Source of the DNA: Burkholderia cepacia ATCC 25416
GTDB taxonomy: Bacteria; Pseudomonadota; Gammaproteobacteria; Burkholderiales; Burkholderiaceae
Assembly: GCF_001411495.1 (NCBI RefSeq)
Contig: NZ_CP012983.1
Coordinates: 620,001 to 684,000, forward strand
Direction: 5' to 3'
DNA: 64,000 nucleotides
The first letter of the stretch is position 1. The number at the start of each line of letters is the position of its first letter. Shown in pieces: positions 35,946 through 44,484 of this stretch. A program made the translations under genes and the position numbers. A model generated the notes under the pieces. It did no database searches. It worked only from the letters and a program-made list of their open reading frames with translations, and was not told the DNA's origin.

Positions 35946-36814
35946 AAACCAGCGCAACCTACCGCAGTTACCTCTACGTGCCCGCGCACAAGGCGCAGGT
36001 GGTGGACAAGGCGTATGCGAGCGAAGCCGATGCCATCGTGCTCGACCTCGAGGATGCCGTGCCGGCCAGCCACAAGGCCGAAGCCCGTGAGGCGGCCGCC
36101 GCGATTCTCGCGGAAGGCCCGCCGAAGCCGACCTACGTGCGGATCAACCCGATCGGCAGCCCGTGGTGTCGCGACGACGTCGACGCGATCGCGCAGCCGG
36201 CGCTCCAGGCGCTGCGCCTGCCGAAATGCGACCTGCCGCAGCATATCCAGGAAGTGGCCGGCTGGCTCGACGCGCTCGGCAGCGATGCGGGCATCCAGAT
36301 CCTGATCGAGTCGGCGTACGGTGTCGAGACGGCTTACCAGCTCGCGACCGCGTCGCCGCGGCTGGAGCGCATCGGGCTCGGCGAGAGCGACCTGCGTGCG
36401 GACCTGCAGATCGGCGTCGACAACTTCACGCTCGAGGTGTGCCGCGCGCGCTGCGTCGTGGTGTCTCGCGCGGCGGGGCTCGCCGGGCCGATCCAGACCG
36501 TCTATCACACGCTGCCCGATCTCGACGGGCTGAGGGAATCGACGCTGCGCGCCAAGTCGATGGGGTTTCTCGGCCGCTTCGCGATTCATCCGTCGCAGCT
36601 CGCGGTGATCAACGAGGTGTTCACGCCGTCGGAAGACGAGATCCGCGCAGCCGAGCGGGTGCTCGAGGCGGTCGATGCGACAGCGGGCAAGGCCTCGGCG
36701 TCGTCGGTCTTCGTGCTGCCGGACGGCCGCGTGGTCGCGCCGCCGCTGATCGCCAACGCGCGCGTGACGCTCGCGCTCGCGAACAATCTTCGACTCAGTG
36801 GAGCACTGGCATGA
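35942..36814 (+). CDS. CitE/HpcH-type CoA-ester lyase, set A
   Basis: A 290-residue HpcH/HpaI/citrate-lyase-beta-like enzyme. Marks: RSYLYVPAHKAQVVDKA, DAIVLDLEDAVP with acidic metal ligands, YVRINPIGS, LRLPKCDL, and ILIESAYGVET with the metal-binding Glu, then the GLGESDLRADL segment. Such enzymes cleave malyl-, citramalyl- or methylmalyl-CoA type esters. The ATGA at 35942 overlaps the CoA-transferase stop by 4 bases, so translation is coupled. The product is probably a CoA fragment plus an oxoacid. Paralogue at 43340. Confidence 0.92.
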   Translation: MKTSATYRSYLYVPAHKAQVVDKAYASEADAIVLDLEDAVPASHKAEAREAAAAILAEGPPKPTYVRINPIGSPWCRDDVDAIAQPALQALRLPKCDLPQHIQEVAGWLDALGSDAGIQILIESAYGVETAYQLATASPRLERIGLGESDLRADLQIGVDNFTLEVCRARCVVVSRAAGLAGPIQTVYHTLPDLDGLRESTLRAKSMGFLGRFAIHPSQLAVINEVFTPSEDEIRAAERVLEAVDATAGKASASSVFVLPDGRVVAPPLIANARVTLALANNLRLSGALA

Positions 36815-38304
36815 GCACACCCGAGACGCTTTCCGCTCCGGCGGCCACTGCCGATCCGGTCGCACCGGACCGGCCCGCGCCACCCGACGGCATCGTCGGC
36901 GCGCTCGGCCGCTTCGCGGCGGAGGTGCGCGCCGGAGGGCTGGAATACCGGCTGCGCGTCGAGGCCGCCGCGCGCGTGCTCGACGTGGTCGGCAACAGCC
37001 TGATCGCGCACGACGAACCGGTCGTGCAGTCGGTGCTGCAGGTCGCGCGGCGCTGGGCGGGCACCGGCCCGGCGAGCGTGATCGGCGCGCCCGACCGGCT
37101 GCCGGCCGCGAGTGCCGCGCTCGTCAACGGCACGCTCGCGCATGCGATGGATTTCGACGATTCGCACATGCTGTCGGTGCTGCATCCGAGTGCGTCGGTG
37201 ATTCCGGCCGCGCTCGCCGCCGCGCAGGCGAGCGGCGCGTCGGGCGCGGCGCTGCTCGATGCGATCACGGTGGGCACCGAGGTGTGCATCCGGCTGGGCG
37301 TCGCCGCCTATAACGAGGGGCTCGGCAATTCGGTGTTTTTCGAGCGCGGCCAGCACGCGACGTCGATCTGCGGCACGGTCGGCGCGGCGGCGGCCGCGGC
37401 GATGCTGCTCGGGCTCGACGCCGCGCAGATCGCGGCGGCGCTCGGCATTGCCGCGAGCATGGGCGCGGGCCTGCTCGAAGCGAACCGCACCGGCGGCTCG
37501 GTGAAGCGGATTCACTGCGGCTGGGCGGCGCATGCGGGCGTGAGCGCGGCGGAACTGGCGGGCGCGGGCGTCACCGCGCCGCCGACCGCGCTCGAAGGCC
37601 GCTTCGGCTTCTTCCATGCGTGGTGCGGCGACCTCGCCGACGTCGACGCGGTGCTGCGCGACCTGGGCGACGAATGGGAGACGAGCCGGATCATCTTCAA
37701 GCCGTATCCGTGCAACCACTTCACGCACCCGGGCATCGACGCGGCGCTGCAACTGAAGGCGCAAGGCGTGACGGCGGACGACGTGGTGTCGGCCGAGCTG
37801 CGGGTCGCGACGTCGACGCTGCGCACGATCGGCGAGCCGGCGGAGTTGAAGGCGAATCCGCCGAACGGTTATGCGGCGGCGTTCTCGGGGCCGTACACGG
37901 TCGCGGCGGCGCTGCTCGGCGGCGGCGGTCTCGGCGTCTGGTTCGACGATTTCGACGATGCGCTTGCGCGGGACCCCGCGCGGCGCGCCCTGGCTGCGAA
38001 GGTGCGTTGCGTGGCCGATCCGTGGTGCGATGCGCGCTTCCCGCATTTCCTGCCGGCGGTGCTGCGCGTCGAGCTGCGCGACGGGCAAGTGCGCGAGGCG
38101 TGGATCGAGTCGAGCAAGGGCACGAATTCGCGGCCGCTGACCGAACAGGAACTCACCGCGAAATTCGTGCTGGCGGCGAGTTCGGCGCTCGGCATGGAGC
38201 GCGCGCTCGCGCTGCGCGACGCGGTACGGTCGCTCGCCGACGATGCGCCGCTCGATGCGCTCGCGGCGCTGACGTCGGGCACTGAAGGAGGACACAGATC
38301 TTGA
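36811..38304 (+). CDS. MmgE/PrpD family protein, set A
   Basis: A 497-residue member of the MmgE/PrpD fold, the family of 2-methylcitrate dehydratase, cis-aconitate decarboxylase and related enzymes. Features: VLDVVGNSLIAHDEP, ASAALVNGTLAHAMDFDDSH (conserved family segment), HPSASVIPAALAAA, SICGTVGAAAAAAMLLGL, GSVKRIHCGWAAHAG and FKPYPCNHFTHPGIDAAL. No signal peptide, so cytoplasmic. Its ATGA overlaps the lyase gene by 4 bases. The reaction is probably a dehydration or decarboxylation of the CoA pathway's acid, but it is not assigned. The paralogue at 40559 carries an export signal. Confidence 0.9.
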   Translation: MSTPETLSAPAATADPVAPDRPAPPDGIVGALGRFAAEVRAGGLEYRLRVEAAARVLDVVGNSLIAHDEPVVQSVLQVARRWAGTGPASVIGAPDRLPAASAALVNGTLAHAMDFDDSHMLSVLHPSASVIPAALAAAQASGASGAALLDAITVGTEVCIRLGVAAYNEGLGNSVFFERGQHATSICGTVGAAAAAAMLLGLDAAQIAAALGIAASMGAGLLEANRTGGSVKRIHCGWAAHAGVSAAELAGAGVTAPPTALEGRFGFFHAWCGDLADVDAVLRDLGDEWETSRIIFKPYPCNHFTHPGIDAALQLKAQGVTADDVVSAELRVATSTLRTIGEPAELKANPPNGYAAAFSGPYTVAAALLGGGGLGVWFDDFDDALARDPARRALAAKVRCVADPWCDARFPHFLPAVLRVELRDGQVREAWIESSKGTNSRPLTEQELTAKFVLAASSALGMERALALRDAVRSLADDAPLDALAALTSGTEGGHRS

Positions 38305-39320
38305 ATGCACCCCGCTGGAAAAAGCGGCCACCCGGCTCGAACTGGGGCGACTTCGGTCCCGACGATCAGAAGGGGCGGCTGAACTGGCTGACGCCGGACA
38401 AGGTGCGGCAGGGCGCAGCCGAAGTGCGGGAAGGGCTGTCGTTCTCGCTGAGCCTGCCGCTCGACGTGCCGCGCGGCGGCGGGCTGAACGCGCGGCGGCG
38501 GCCACCGGCGATCATGCCGGCGCTGCTCGGCGACAAGCCGTATTTCGGTTATCGCGCGGACGAACAGGTTGCGAACGCAACCGATGTGGTCTGCGACGAT
38601 TCGTTCTGCATGCACTCGCAGTTCTCGACGCAATGGGACGGCCTGTCGCACGTGGGCGGCGTGTTCGACGCGGACGACGACGGCGTGCCTGAAATCGTGT
38701 TCTACAACGGCTTCCGGATGGGCGAGCATCTGCGGGTGCCGCAAGAGGGCGACGCGACGGGCGGCGCGCACGCGCTCGGCATCGAGGTGATGGCGCAAAC
38801 GGGCGTGCAGGGGCGCGGCGTGCTGATCGACCTGCGGCGTCATTTCGGCGACGCGCGCACGAAGGTCGGCTTCGCGCAACTGATGCAGGTGATGGAGGCG
38901 GACCGCGTGCAGGTCGAGCGCGGCGACATCGTCTGCATTCACACCGGTTTTGCGGATCTGCTGCTGCATGACGACGGCGGGTCGCCGGTGACGGTCGCGA
39001 GCGCGTGCGTGCTGGACAGCAGCGATGCGCGGCTGCTGCAATGGATCGACGAATCGGGGCTGGCCGCGCTCGTGGCCGACAACCATGCGATCGAGGAACG
39101 TCCGCAACATGCGCAGCCGCTCGCGCAACCGGGCGCGCTGATGCCGCTTCACGAACTGTGCCTGTTCAAGCTCGGTATTCACCTCGGCGAGCTGTGGCAC
39201 CTGACGCCGCTCGCGAACTGGCTGCATGCACACGGCCGGAACCGGTTTCTGCTGACCGCGCCGCCGCTGCATATCCGCGGCCTGGTCGGCGCACCGGCGA
39301 ATCCGGTCGCGACCGTTTGA
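38301..39320 (+). CDS. Metal-dependent cyclase/hydrolase (PF04199-like), set A
   Basis: A 339-residue cyclase-family protein (kynurenine formamidase and isatin hydrolase relatives). It starts at a TTG (38301) overlapping the previous stop codon (TTGA) and preceded by AGGAGG at 38286-38291; there is no ATG until well inside the domain. The metal motif is the subfamily version His105 then STQWDGLSH with Asp113 and His117 (residues 105-117), and HTGFADLL follows later. It ends the set A operon; an intrinsic terminator follows at once. A hydrolysis or ring-opening step is likely. It shares most of its sequence with the paralogue at 46678. Confidence 0.9.
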   Translation: MNAPRWKKRPPGSNWGDFGPDDQKGRLNWLTPDKVRQGAAEVREGLSFSLSLPLDVPRGGGLNARRRPPAIMPALLGDKPYFGYRADEQVANATDVVCDDSFCMHSQFSTQWDGLSHVGGVFDADDDGVPEIVFYNGFRMGEHLRVPQEGDATGGAHALGIEVMAQTGVQGRGVLIDLRRHFGDARTKVGFAQLMQVMEADRVQVERGDIVCIHTGFADLLLHDDGGSPVTVASACVLDSSDARLLQWIDESGLAALVADNHAIEERPQHAQPLAQPGALMPLHELCLFKLGIHLGELWHLTPLANWLHAHGRNRFLLTAPPLHIRGLVGAPANPVATV

Positions 39321-39324
39321 GCTC

Positions 39325-39363
39325 GCGGGCGGCCGCCGGGGCGGCGGTCGTCCGCATTTTTTT
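39325..39363 (+). terminator. Rho-independent terminator after the set A operon
   Basis: GCGGGCGGCCGCCG (39325-39338) pairs with CGGCGGTCGTCCGC (39342-39355) in a 14-base stem with two G-U pairs, followed by ATTTTTTT (39356-39363). Located 5 bases after the cyclase stop codon. Confidence 0.85.
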
Positions 39364-39446
39364 GCAATGCGACCTTTTTTCAAAAATCGCGAATCAAATG
39401 GCCGATTGGCACGGTATCCGGAAGAATCGATGCGAAACGGACCCAC

Positions 39447-39461
39447 TAATTTAAAAAATTA
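39447..39461. promoter_or_regulatory. AT-rich palindrome upstream of the LysR gene
   Basis: TAATTT and AAATTA form perfect 6-base arms around AAA, in an AT-rich stretch about 150 bases before the LysR start. It could be part of the LysR promoter or an autoregulatory site. Weak evidence. Confidence 0.3.
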
Positions 39462-39612
39462 ACCAATACCGCTCGATACCTAAAAATATAGATACGTCAA
39501 GATTGGACTATTCTTGTGCATTGCACTAAATATCAGGGGATTGCTCCGATTGCGGAATTTCGCGATCGCAATCGGAGGCGGTGTTTAACCTGTTTAGTGG
39601 ATGGTCGCAAAC

Positions 39613-40542
39613 ATGAATCTACGTTCGATCGATCTGAACCTGCTGGTCATACTCGATGCGCTATTGACGGAGAAACAGGTCACACGGGCCGGCCAGAAGG
39701 TCGGCCTCACGCAGCCGGCCGTCAGCAACGCGCTGGCGCGGTTGCGGTTCCTGTTCAAGGACGAGATCCTGGCGCGCACCGCGGTCGGCATGGAGTTGAC
39801 GCCGCGCGCACAGGCGCTGGCGATACCGATTCGACAGATCATGCAACAAATCGAGGAATTATTTGAATCGGATTATCAATTCAATCCTTTTACGTCCGAG
39901 CGCCATTTCACGTTGCGCATGTCGGATCTCACCGAATTGCTTTTGCTGCCGGCTCTGCTGCGCTGCATGCGCTTGACCAGCCCGAATATCGGCATGGACG
40001 TCGTGCACATGAGTGCCGCCAAGACCGCCGACGCACTCGAGTCGGGGCTGCTCGACCTGGCGATCAGCGCCGGCCTCGAACATTCGGGCACGCTGTCGTC
40101 GCAAATCGTGTTTCATGACCGGATGGTCTGCGTGATGAGCCGCAGCCATCCGGAAGCGGGCACGCCGCTGACGCTCGAACGGTTCCTCGCGCTCGACTTC
40201 CTCAACGTGACGATCAACCCGGTCGACCACAGCCTGGTCGACAACCTGCTTGCGAACATGAACTGCACGCGGCGCATCGCGCTCAACGTGCCGCACTGGC
40301 TCGTCGTGCCGAACATGCTGGACGCGCTGCCGTACGCGGTGATCATGTCGGAGCGGCATGCGCTGAGCCTCGACGATGCGCGGCTCGTGATCCGCGACCT
40401 GCCGCTCGCGATGGAGCCCGTCGCGTGGTCGCTGTACTGGCACCGGCGCTACGACGGCAGCAACGCGCACGCTTGGCTGCGCAGCCGCATCGTCGAGGTC
40501 GCGGAAGCGCTCGAACGGCACGGCGTCGCGGCGGAAGCTTAG
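39613..40542 (+). CDS. LysR-family transcriptional regulator (NodD-like)
   Basis: A 309-residue LysR regulator. The start MNLRSIDLNLLVILDALL (ATG 39613) is the usual beginning of the group; an ATG at 39601 is a minor alternative. The HTH is KQVTRAGQKVGLTQPAVSNALARLR. The coinducer domain includes LTPRAQALAIPIRQIM and FHDRMVCVMSRSHP. It lies after the set A terminator and converges on set B, so it is well placed to control either set, set A being the likelier target. Confidence 0.92.
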   Translation: MNLRSIDLNLLVILDALLTEKQVTRAGQKVGLTQPAVSNALARLRFLFKDEILARTAVGMELTPRAQALAIPIRQIMQQIEELFESDYQFNPFTSERHFTLRMSDLTELLLLPALLRCMRLTSPNIGMDVVHMSAAKTADALESGLLDLAISAGLEHSGTLSSQIVFHDRMVCVMSRSHPEAGTPLTLERFLALDFLNVTINPVDHSLVDNLLANMNCTRRIALNVPHWLVVPNMLDALPYAVIMSERHALSLDDARLVIRDLPLAMEPVAWSLYWHRRYDGSNAHAWLRSRIVEVAEALERHGVAAEA

Positions 40543-40558
40543 GGTTCGTTCACGCAGG

Positions 40559-42028
40559 TCAGCCGACAACGAGCAGCGGCGGCAGCGTCGCGACGTCGGG
40601 CTGCTCGTCGAGCCGCCACAGGTAATCGAGCGCCGCGCGGATCTGCGCCGGGCTCCAGTGCCGCCGGCAGTTCTTCGCGAACTTCGCCTCGTAGTCGTCG
40701 CGCCGCATCGGCCGCGTCGGCGAGCCGGGCAGGTCGTCCACCTGCTTCGTGCAGACCGACCCGTCTTCGCACACGGCCGTTACCCGGTTCGGCGCGTGCG
40801 CGGGATAGCGGGCGGTCAGCGCCGGGTCCTCGCGCACCGTGATCCGCTCGATCAACGCGCGCAGCGCCGGATCGTGCAGCGCGTCGGGCCGGTAGCTCTC
40901 GGTCGTGATGTCGCCGTCGAGCATCGCGCGCGCGACGATGTACGGCAGGCTGTGATCGGCGGTCTCGTGCGTCGACGGCGCCCATTTTTCGCGGTCGCGG
41001 CCGGCCGTCACATAACCGACTTCGGTCGTGTCGATCTCGATGCGCCGGATCCGGCGCAGGTCGCCGACCTGCGCGGCGACGTCGAGCGCCGCCGGAATCG
41101 CGGTTTGCGTGAGCCCTTGCGCGGGATAGAACTTCACGAAGCACTTGCCGATCCGGAACGCGCCGCCGCGCCCGCCGAATTCGCGCGTGTCGACGGCGAA
41201 CGGCCCGGACACCTGCGGAAAGAATCCCGCCATGCCTTCGAAGATCGGCGCGGGGCCGGTCAGCCCGGCCCGCGCGAGCTGCGTCGAGAATACCGCGTTG
41301 CGCGCCGCGTCCGCATCGGCGAGCGCCTTCCAGTTCGACAACTGCTGGACGCGCGTCTGGTTCAGCGCGAGATGGCTGTTGATCGACAGGTTCACCGCCT
41401 GCACCAGCTGCGGCGCGGGCATGCGCATCAGCTTGCCCGCGGCGAGCGCGACGGCGGGCAGGCTGTAGCACGTGTGGTCCCAGCCGCGCGGGCTGATCGC
41501 GGCGGCGTCCATCAGCCGGCACGCGATCTCGTAGGCGATCGCGATCGACAGGATCAGGTCGCGGCCGTTCGCATGCTGCGCTTCGGCGACCGCGAGGCAC
41601 GCGGACATGTTGTCGCTCGGATGGCCGGTCTCCTTGCCGGCGTACGCGTCGTTGAAATCGTAGTAGCGCAGTGCGGTGCCGGTCGCGAACGCGGCGAGAT
41701 CGGGGCTCGTGCGCTGGTTCGTGCCGACGATCGTCGACACGCCGCCCGGCGACGCGAGCGCCGCGTCGCGCGCGATGCGTACCGGACGTTCGTCGTGCGC
41801 GGCGATCGCGCAGCCGAGCGCGTCGATCAGGTGCGCCTTGATCGTTTCGATCGTCGCGGCGTCGAGGTCGCGATACTGCAGCCCGGCCGCGTAGTCGGCG
41901 AGCTGCTGCGCGAGATCGGGGCGGCCGGGGCTGACGCCGGCGGCCGGCAGTGCGCCCGCGCGGGCGTGAGCGAACGGCAGCGCGAGCGCCGCGCCGGTCA
42001 GCGTGGAAAGGAAGTGGCGGCGGTTCAT
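40559..42028 (-). CDS. MmgE/PrpD family protein with Tat-like export signal, set B
   Basis: A 489-residue MmgE/PrpD-fold protein. Unlike its set A paralogue, it begins with MNRRHFLSTLTGAALALPFAHARAG, a twin-arginine-type signal (RRHFL core and hydrophobic stretch), predicting a periplasmic enzyme. Body features: AHLIDALGCAIAAHDERP, TGTALRYYDFNDAYAGKETG, HPSDNMSACLAVAEA, GWDHTCYSLPAVALAAGKL, and CFVKFYPAQGLTQTAI. The last gene of the minus-strand lyase-porin-PrpD operon, 44 bases after the porin, consistent with an enzyme that works on a substrate entering through that porin. The reaction is not assigned. Confidence 0.88.
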   Translation of the reverse strand: MNRRHFLSTLTGAALALPFAHARAGALPAAGVSPGRPDLAQQLADYAAGLQYRDLDAATIETIKAHLIDALGCAIAAHDERPVRIARDAALASPGGVSTIVGTNQRTSPDLAAFATGTALRYYDFNDAYAGKETGHPSDNMSACLAVAEAQHANGRDLILSIAIAYEIACRLMDAAAISPRGWDHTCYSLPAVALAAGKLMRMPAPQLVQAVNLSINSHLALNQTRVQQLSNWKALADADAARNAVFSTQLARAGLTGPAPIFEGMAGFFPQVSGPFAVDTREFGGRGGAFRIGKCFVKFYPAQGLTQTAIPAALDVAAQVGDLRRIRRIEIDTTEVGYVTAGRDREKWAPSTHETADHSLPYIVARAMLDGDITTESYRPDALHDPALRALIERITVREDPALTARYPAHAPNRVTAVCEDGSVCTKQVDDLPGSPTRPMRRDDYEAKFAKNCRRHWSPAQIRAALDYLWRLDEQPDVATLPPLLVVG

Positions 42029-42072
42029 TGTGCGAAGACTCCGAAGGTTCCTGAGGCTGGGGAGAGGCGAGG

Positions 42073-43155
42073 TCAGAACAGCTTGCGCAGGCCGAGTGCC
42101 AGGCCCGCGCTGCTGGCGCGGTCGCCGGCCAGCGTGTAGTGGAGGAAGTTGTAGTTGTAATTGTCGAAATCGAGTGCGGCGCGGCGCGCGTAGCCGCCCG
42201 CCAGGTACAGCGTGACGGCTTTCGACAGGAAGTAGTTCAGCTGCAGCGTGACCTGCTGCGGGTTGGCCGGGTGCGGCGTGGGTGTCTGCGCGTTCGGCGC
42301 ATTCTGCGCGCGGATGTCCTCGTAATAGAACGCGCCGACCGCCTGCAGGTAAGGGGTGATCGCGTAGCGCACGCCGGCCCACCAGAACGTGTAGCGCGTC
42401 ACGACCGACGGCGCGGCGACGCCGCTCTGGCCGTGCGTGACGCCGGCCAGCAGCTGCGCACGTCCGACGGACGCGATCGCGGCGGCGGCGTAGCGGCGGA
42501 AATGCGCGAAGCCGCCCGGCTGCGGCGTGTTGACGTTGTCGAACGCGGCGGCGAGCGAGATTGCGCCGCCGGCATAGTCGAAGCCGGCGCCATAGGCGGC
42601 GTTCGACTGGAACGCGCCGGGCGTGCCGCCGAACGAATAGTGCGTTTCGAGCGTCAGCGGGCCGATCTTCGCCAGGTACTTGGCGACGTTGTTCTCGCGG
42701 AAGTTGACGCCGACGATCGCGCCGGCCGGCTCGTACAGCGTCGAGTACGCGCCCGTCGGCGAATAGCGCTCCATGACGTCGAACAGCGTCGTGTACTGGT
42801 GGCCGAGCCGCAGCGCGCCCCAGCGCTCGTGCTGCAGCCCGACCCATGCGGAGCGGTCGAAGCCGCCCGCGCCGGTGCCGGTACCGTTGTTCAGGTTGAT
42901 GCCGCTTTCGAGCCGGAACGCGGCCTGCCAGCCGCCGCCGAGTTCCTCGACGCCCTTCAGGCCCCAGCGCGAGCCGCTCTTGCCGCCCGACGCCATCCGC
43001 ACGAGCGATGCCGACGACTTGTCGCCGGGCGCGGCCTGATGGGTGAGGAGTTCCGTATAGATGTCGGCCACGCCATACAGCGTGATCGTGCTCTGCGCGC
43101 AGGCGCTGGCCGATACGAGGCCCAGTCCGCACAGTGCGGACATCCGCTTGCCCAT
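42073..43155 (-). CDS. Gram-negative porin (beta-proteobacterial OmpC-like)
   Basis: A 360-residue outer-membrane porin. A signal peptide (MGKRMSALCGLGLVSASACAQS) precedes the classic start SSTITLYGVADI (here QSTITLYGVADIYTELL). Typical marks: GSRWGLKGVEELGGGWQAAF, WVGLQHERWGALRLGHQYT, and the C-terminal LALGLRKLF ending in Phe. It lies between the set B lyase and PrpD genes on the minus strand, so it is probably a substrate-specific entry channel for the set B compound. Confidence 0.93.
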   Translation of the reverse strand: MGKRMSALCGLGLVSASACAQSTITLYGVADIYTELLTHQAAPGDKSSASLVRMASGGKSGSRWGLKGVEELGGGWQAAFRLESGINLNNGTGTGAGGFDRSAWVGLQHERWGALRLGHQYTTLFDVMERYSPTGAYSTLYEPAGAIVGVNFRENNVAKYLAKIGPLTLETHYSFGGTPGAFQSNAAYGAGFDYAGGAISLAAAFDNVNTPQPGGFAHFRRYAAAAIASVGRAQLLAGVTHGQSGVAAPSVVTRYTFWWAGVRYAITPYLQAVGAFYYEDIRAQNAPNAQTPTPHPANPQQVTLQLNYFLSKAVTLYLAGGYARRAALDFDNYNYNFLHYTLAGDRASSAGLALGLRKLF

Positions 43156-43339
43156 GGTTTGTCTCCTTCCAGGGTTTGTTCTTTGTTTGAGTTCGGCGCC
43201 GCGCCGGTCGAGCGGTGCGGCGGTGCTGCGGGGCGGCGCTATCCGGGCCGGGTGGCGAACGGACGGCATCGTGACGGGGCGCGTGCGCGCACCGCGCGAC
43301 GCGCGCATGGACGCGCGACGATGAAGGGGGGCGCCCGCA

Positions 43340-44242
43340 TTACCGGGGCACGCCGTCGGCGCGTGCCTGTACCGCCGCGTGACGTGCGAGCACGCGCTTC
43401 GCGCGGGCGACGCCGGGCGCGTCGACCATCCGGCCGTCGACGCGCAGCGCGCCGCGCCCGTTCGCACGTGCGTCGTCGTAGGCGGCCAGCACCGCGTGCG
43501 CGTCGCGCACCGCGGCGTCGTCGGGCCGGAACGCACGGTTGAGCGCGCCGACCTGCAGCGGGTGGATGCAGGTCGCGCCTGCATAGCCGAGCTCCGCGGA
43601 CGCGCGCGCGATGCGCTCGAACGCGTCGAGATCGCGCAGTTCGTCGAGGCCGCCGATGAGGCCGAGCGGCAGGATGCCGGCGGCGCGCGCGGCGATGATC
43701 AGCAACTGTTTCGGCACGCGCAGCACATCGGCGCTCGCGCCGCTTTCGCAGTTCAGCGCGAAATCGCCGCCGCCCAGCATCATCGCGACGACGCGCGGCG
43801 ACGCCTGCGCGATCCGGTCCATTGCCTGGAACGCGCGCGGCGTTTCGACGATCGCGACGATCCGTGTGCGGCCGGGCGGCGCGCCGGCTTCTTCTTCGAG
43901 CGCGGTCAGCAGTTCGTCGATCGCCTCGATGTGCGAGCCGCCGCGCACCTTCGGCAGCACGACGCCGTCCACGCCGGCCCGGACGGCCGCGCGCAGGTCG
44001 GGCACGAGCTGGTCGAGCGGGCCGTTGGCGCGCACCAGCAGGTCGCGGCCTGGCGCGCGCAGCGCCGGCACGGCGTCGGCCAGCCCGTCGCGGGCGGCTG
44101 CCTTGCATGCGGGCGGGACGCTGTCCTCGAGATCGAGGATCAGCGCATCGGCGTCGCTCGCGGCGGCCGATGCGACGAAACGAGGGACATGCGCGGGGAC
44201 GTACAGCAGCGAGCGCCAGACGGGTTGTGATGATGAATTCAT
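43340..44242 (-). CDS. CitE/HpcH-type CoA-ester lyase, set B
   Basis: A 300-residue CoA-ester lyase of the citrate-lyase-beta type: LLYVPAHVPRFVASAAASD, DALILDLEDSVPP, LLVRANGPLDQLVPD, VVLPKVRGGSHIEAID, RIVAIVETPRAFQAMD with the metal-binding Glu, and GGGDFALNCES. The first gene of the minus-strand set B operon; the operator at 44258-44274 lies 15 bases before its start. The paralogue in set A is at 35942. The CoA substrate probably comes from the CoA-transferase at 45330 across the divergent promoter. Confidence 0.92.
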   Translation of the reverse strand: MNSSSQPVWRSLLYVPAHVPRFVASAAASDADALILDLEDSVPPACKAAARDGLADAVPALRAPGRDLLVRANGPLDQLVPDLRAAVRAGVDGVVLPKVRGGSHIEAIDELLTALEEEAGAPPGRTRIVAIVETPRAFQAMDRIAQASPRVVAMMLGGGDFALNCESGASADVLRVPKQLLIIAARAAGILPLGLIGGLDELRDLDAFERIARASAELGYAGATCIHPLQVGALNRAFRPDDAAVRDAHAVLAAYDDARANGRGALRVDGRMVDAPGVARAKRVLARHAAVQARADGVPR

Positions 44243-44257
44243 CTACGGTCTCATAAA

Positions 44258-44274
44258 ATGAAAGTCACTTTCAT
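44258..44274. promoter_or_regulatory. Operator 1 (17-bp palindrome) of the set B divergon
   Basis: ATGAAAGTCACTTTCAT is a perfect palindrome of 8-base arms around one base. It lies immediately upstream of the lyase gene and overlaps the start-point region expected for its promoter. It is the exact reverse complement of operator 2 (44399-44415). IclR-family regulators bind palindromes of this size, and iclR is the divergent gene. Confidence 0.85.
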
Positions 44275-44302
44275 TTTTGTGATGGATGACCGCATTCGTC
44301 AA
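44273..44302 (-). promoter_or_regulatory. Promoter of the lyase-porin-PrpD operon
   Basis: On the minus strand, -35 TTGACG (44302-44297) is separated by 18 bases from a -10-like AAAAAT (44278-44273). The -35 is a 5/6 match, the -10 a 4/6 match. Operator 1 lies over the -10/start region, so bound repressor would block polymerase. Confidence 0.55.
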
Positions 44303-44372
44303 GATTATCGTTAACGCCTAGTATCAAGGAACATTTCAGGATGATGACCGAGCGAAGCTCTGCGGATTCATG

Positions 44373-44400
44373 TTGATGTCATCGATGATCTGCGTATAAT
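44373..44400 (+). promoter_or_regulatory. Promoter of the iclR-CoA-transferase-cyclase-MFS side
   Basis: -35 TTGATG (44373-44378), 16-base spacer and a consensus -10 TATAAT (44395-44400). Operator 2 starts at the last two bases of the -10 box and covers the transcription start. This gives repression or autoregulation of iclR. Confidence 0.75.
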
Positions 44401-44415
44401 GAAAGTGACTTTCAT
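44399..44415. promoter_or_regulatory. Operator 2 (17-bp palindrome) of the set B divergon
   Basis: ATGAAAGTGACTTTCAT, the exact reverse complement of operator 1, 125 bases away (start to start 141). It overlaps the TATAAT -10 box and the start region of the rightward promoter. Confidence 0.85.
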
Positions 44416-44484
44416 TTTTCGATGCCGGCCAGCGTAACGTGGCACCGACCTGACGCGAACAGCCCGGCATCGCACGAGGTGGAC

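Noticed and set aside
33411..35957. An 848-codon minus-strand frame opposite set A
   Set aside because: Arg/His/Asp-rich shadow of the MDR reductase and CoA-transferase; no family pattern or ribosome binding site.
34707..39320. Set A as the known itaconate degradation pathway
   Set aside because: A CoA-transferase and CitE-like lyase fit, but no itaconyl-CoA hydratase is present, and the PrpD and cyclase genes have no place in that pathway.
40559..43132. A continuous 857-codon minus-strand frame
   Set aside because: Only the part from 42028 downward is protein-like (the PrpD gene). The rest is a shadow of the porin, which lies in another frame of the same strand.
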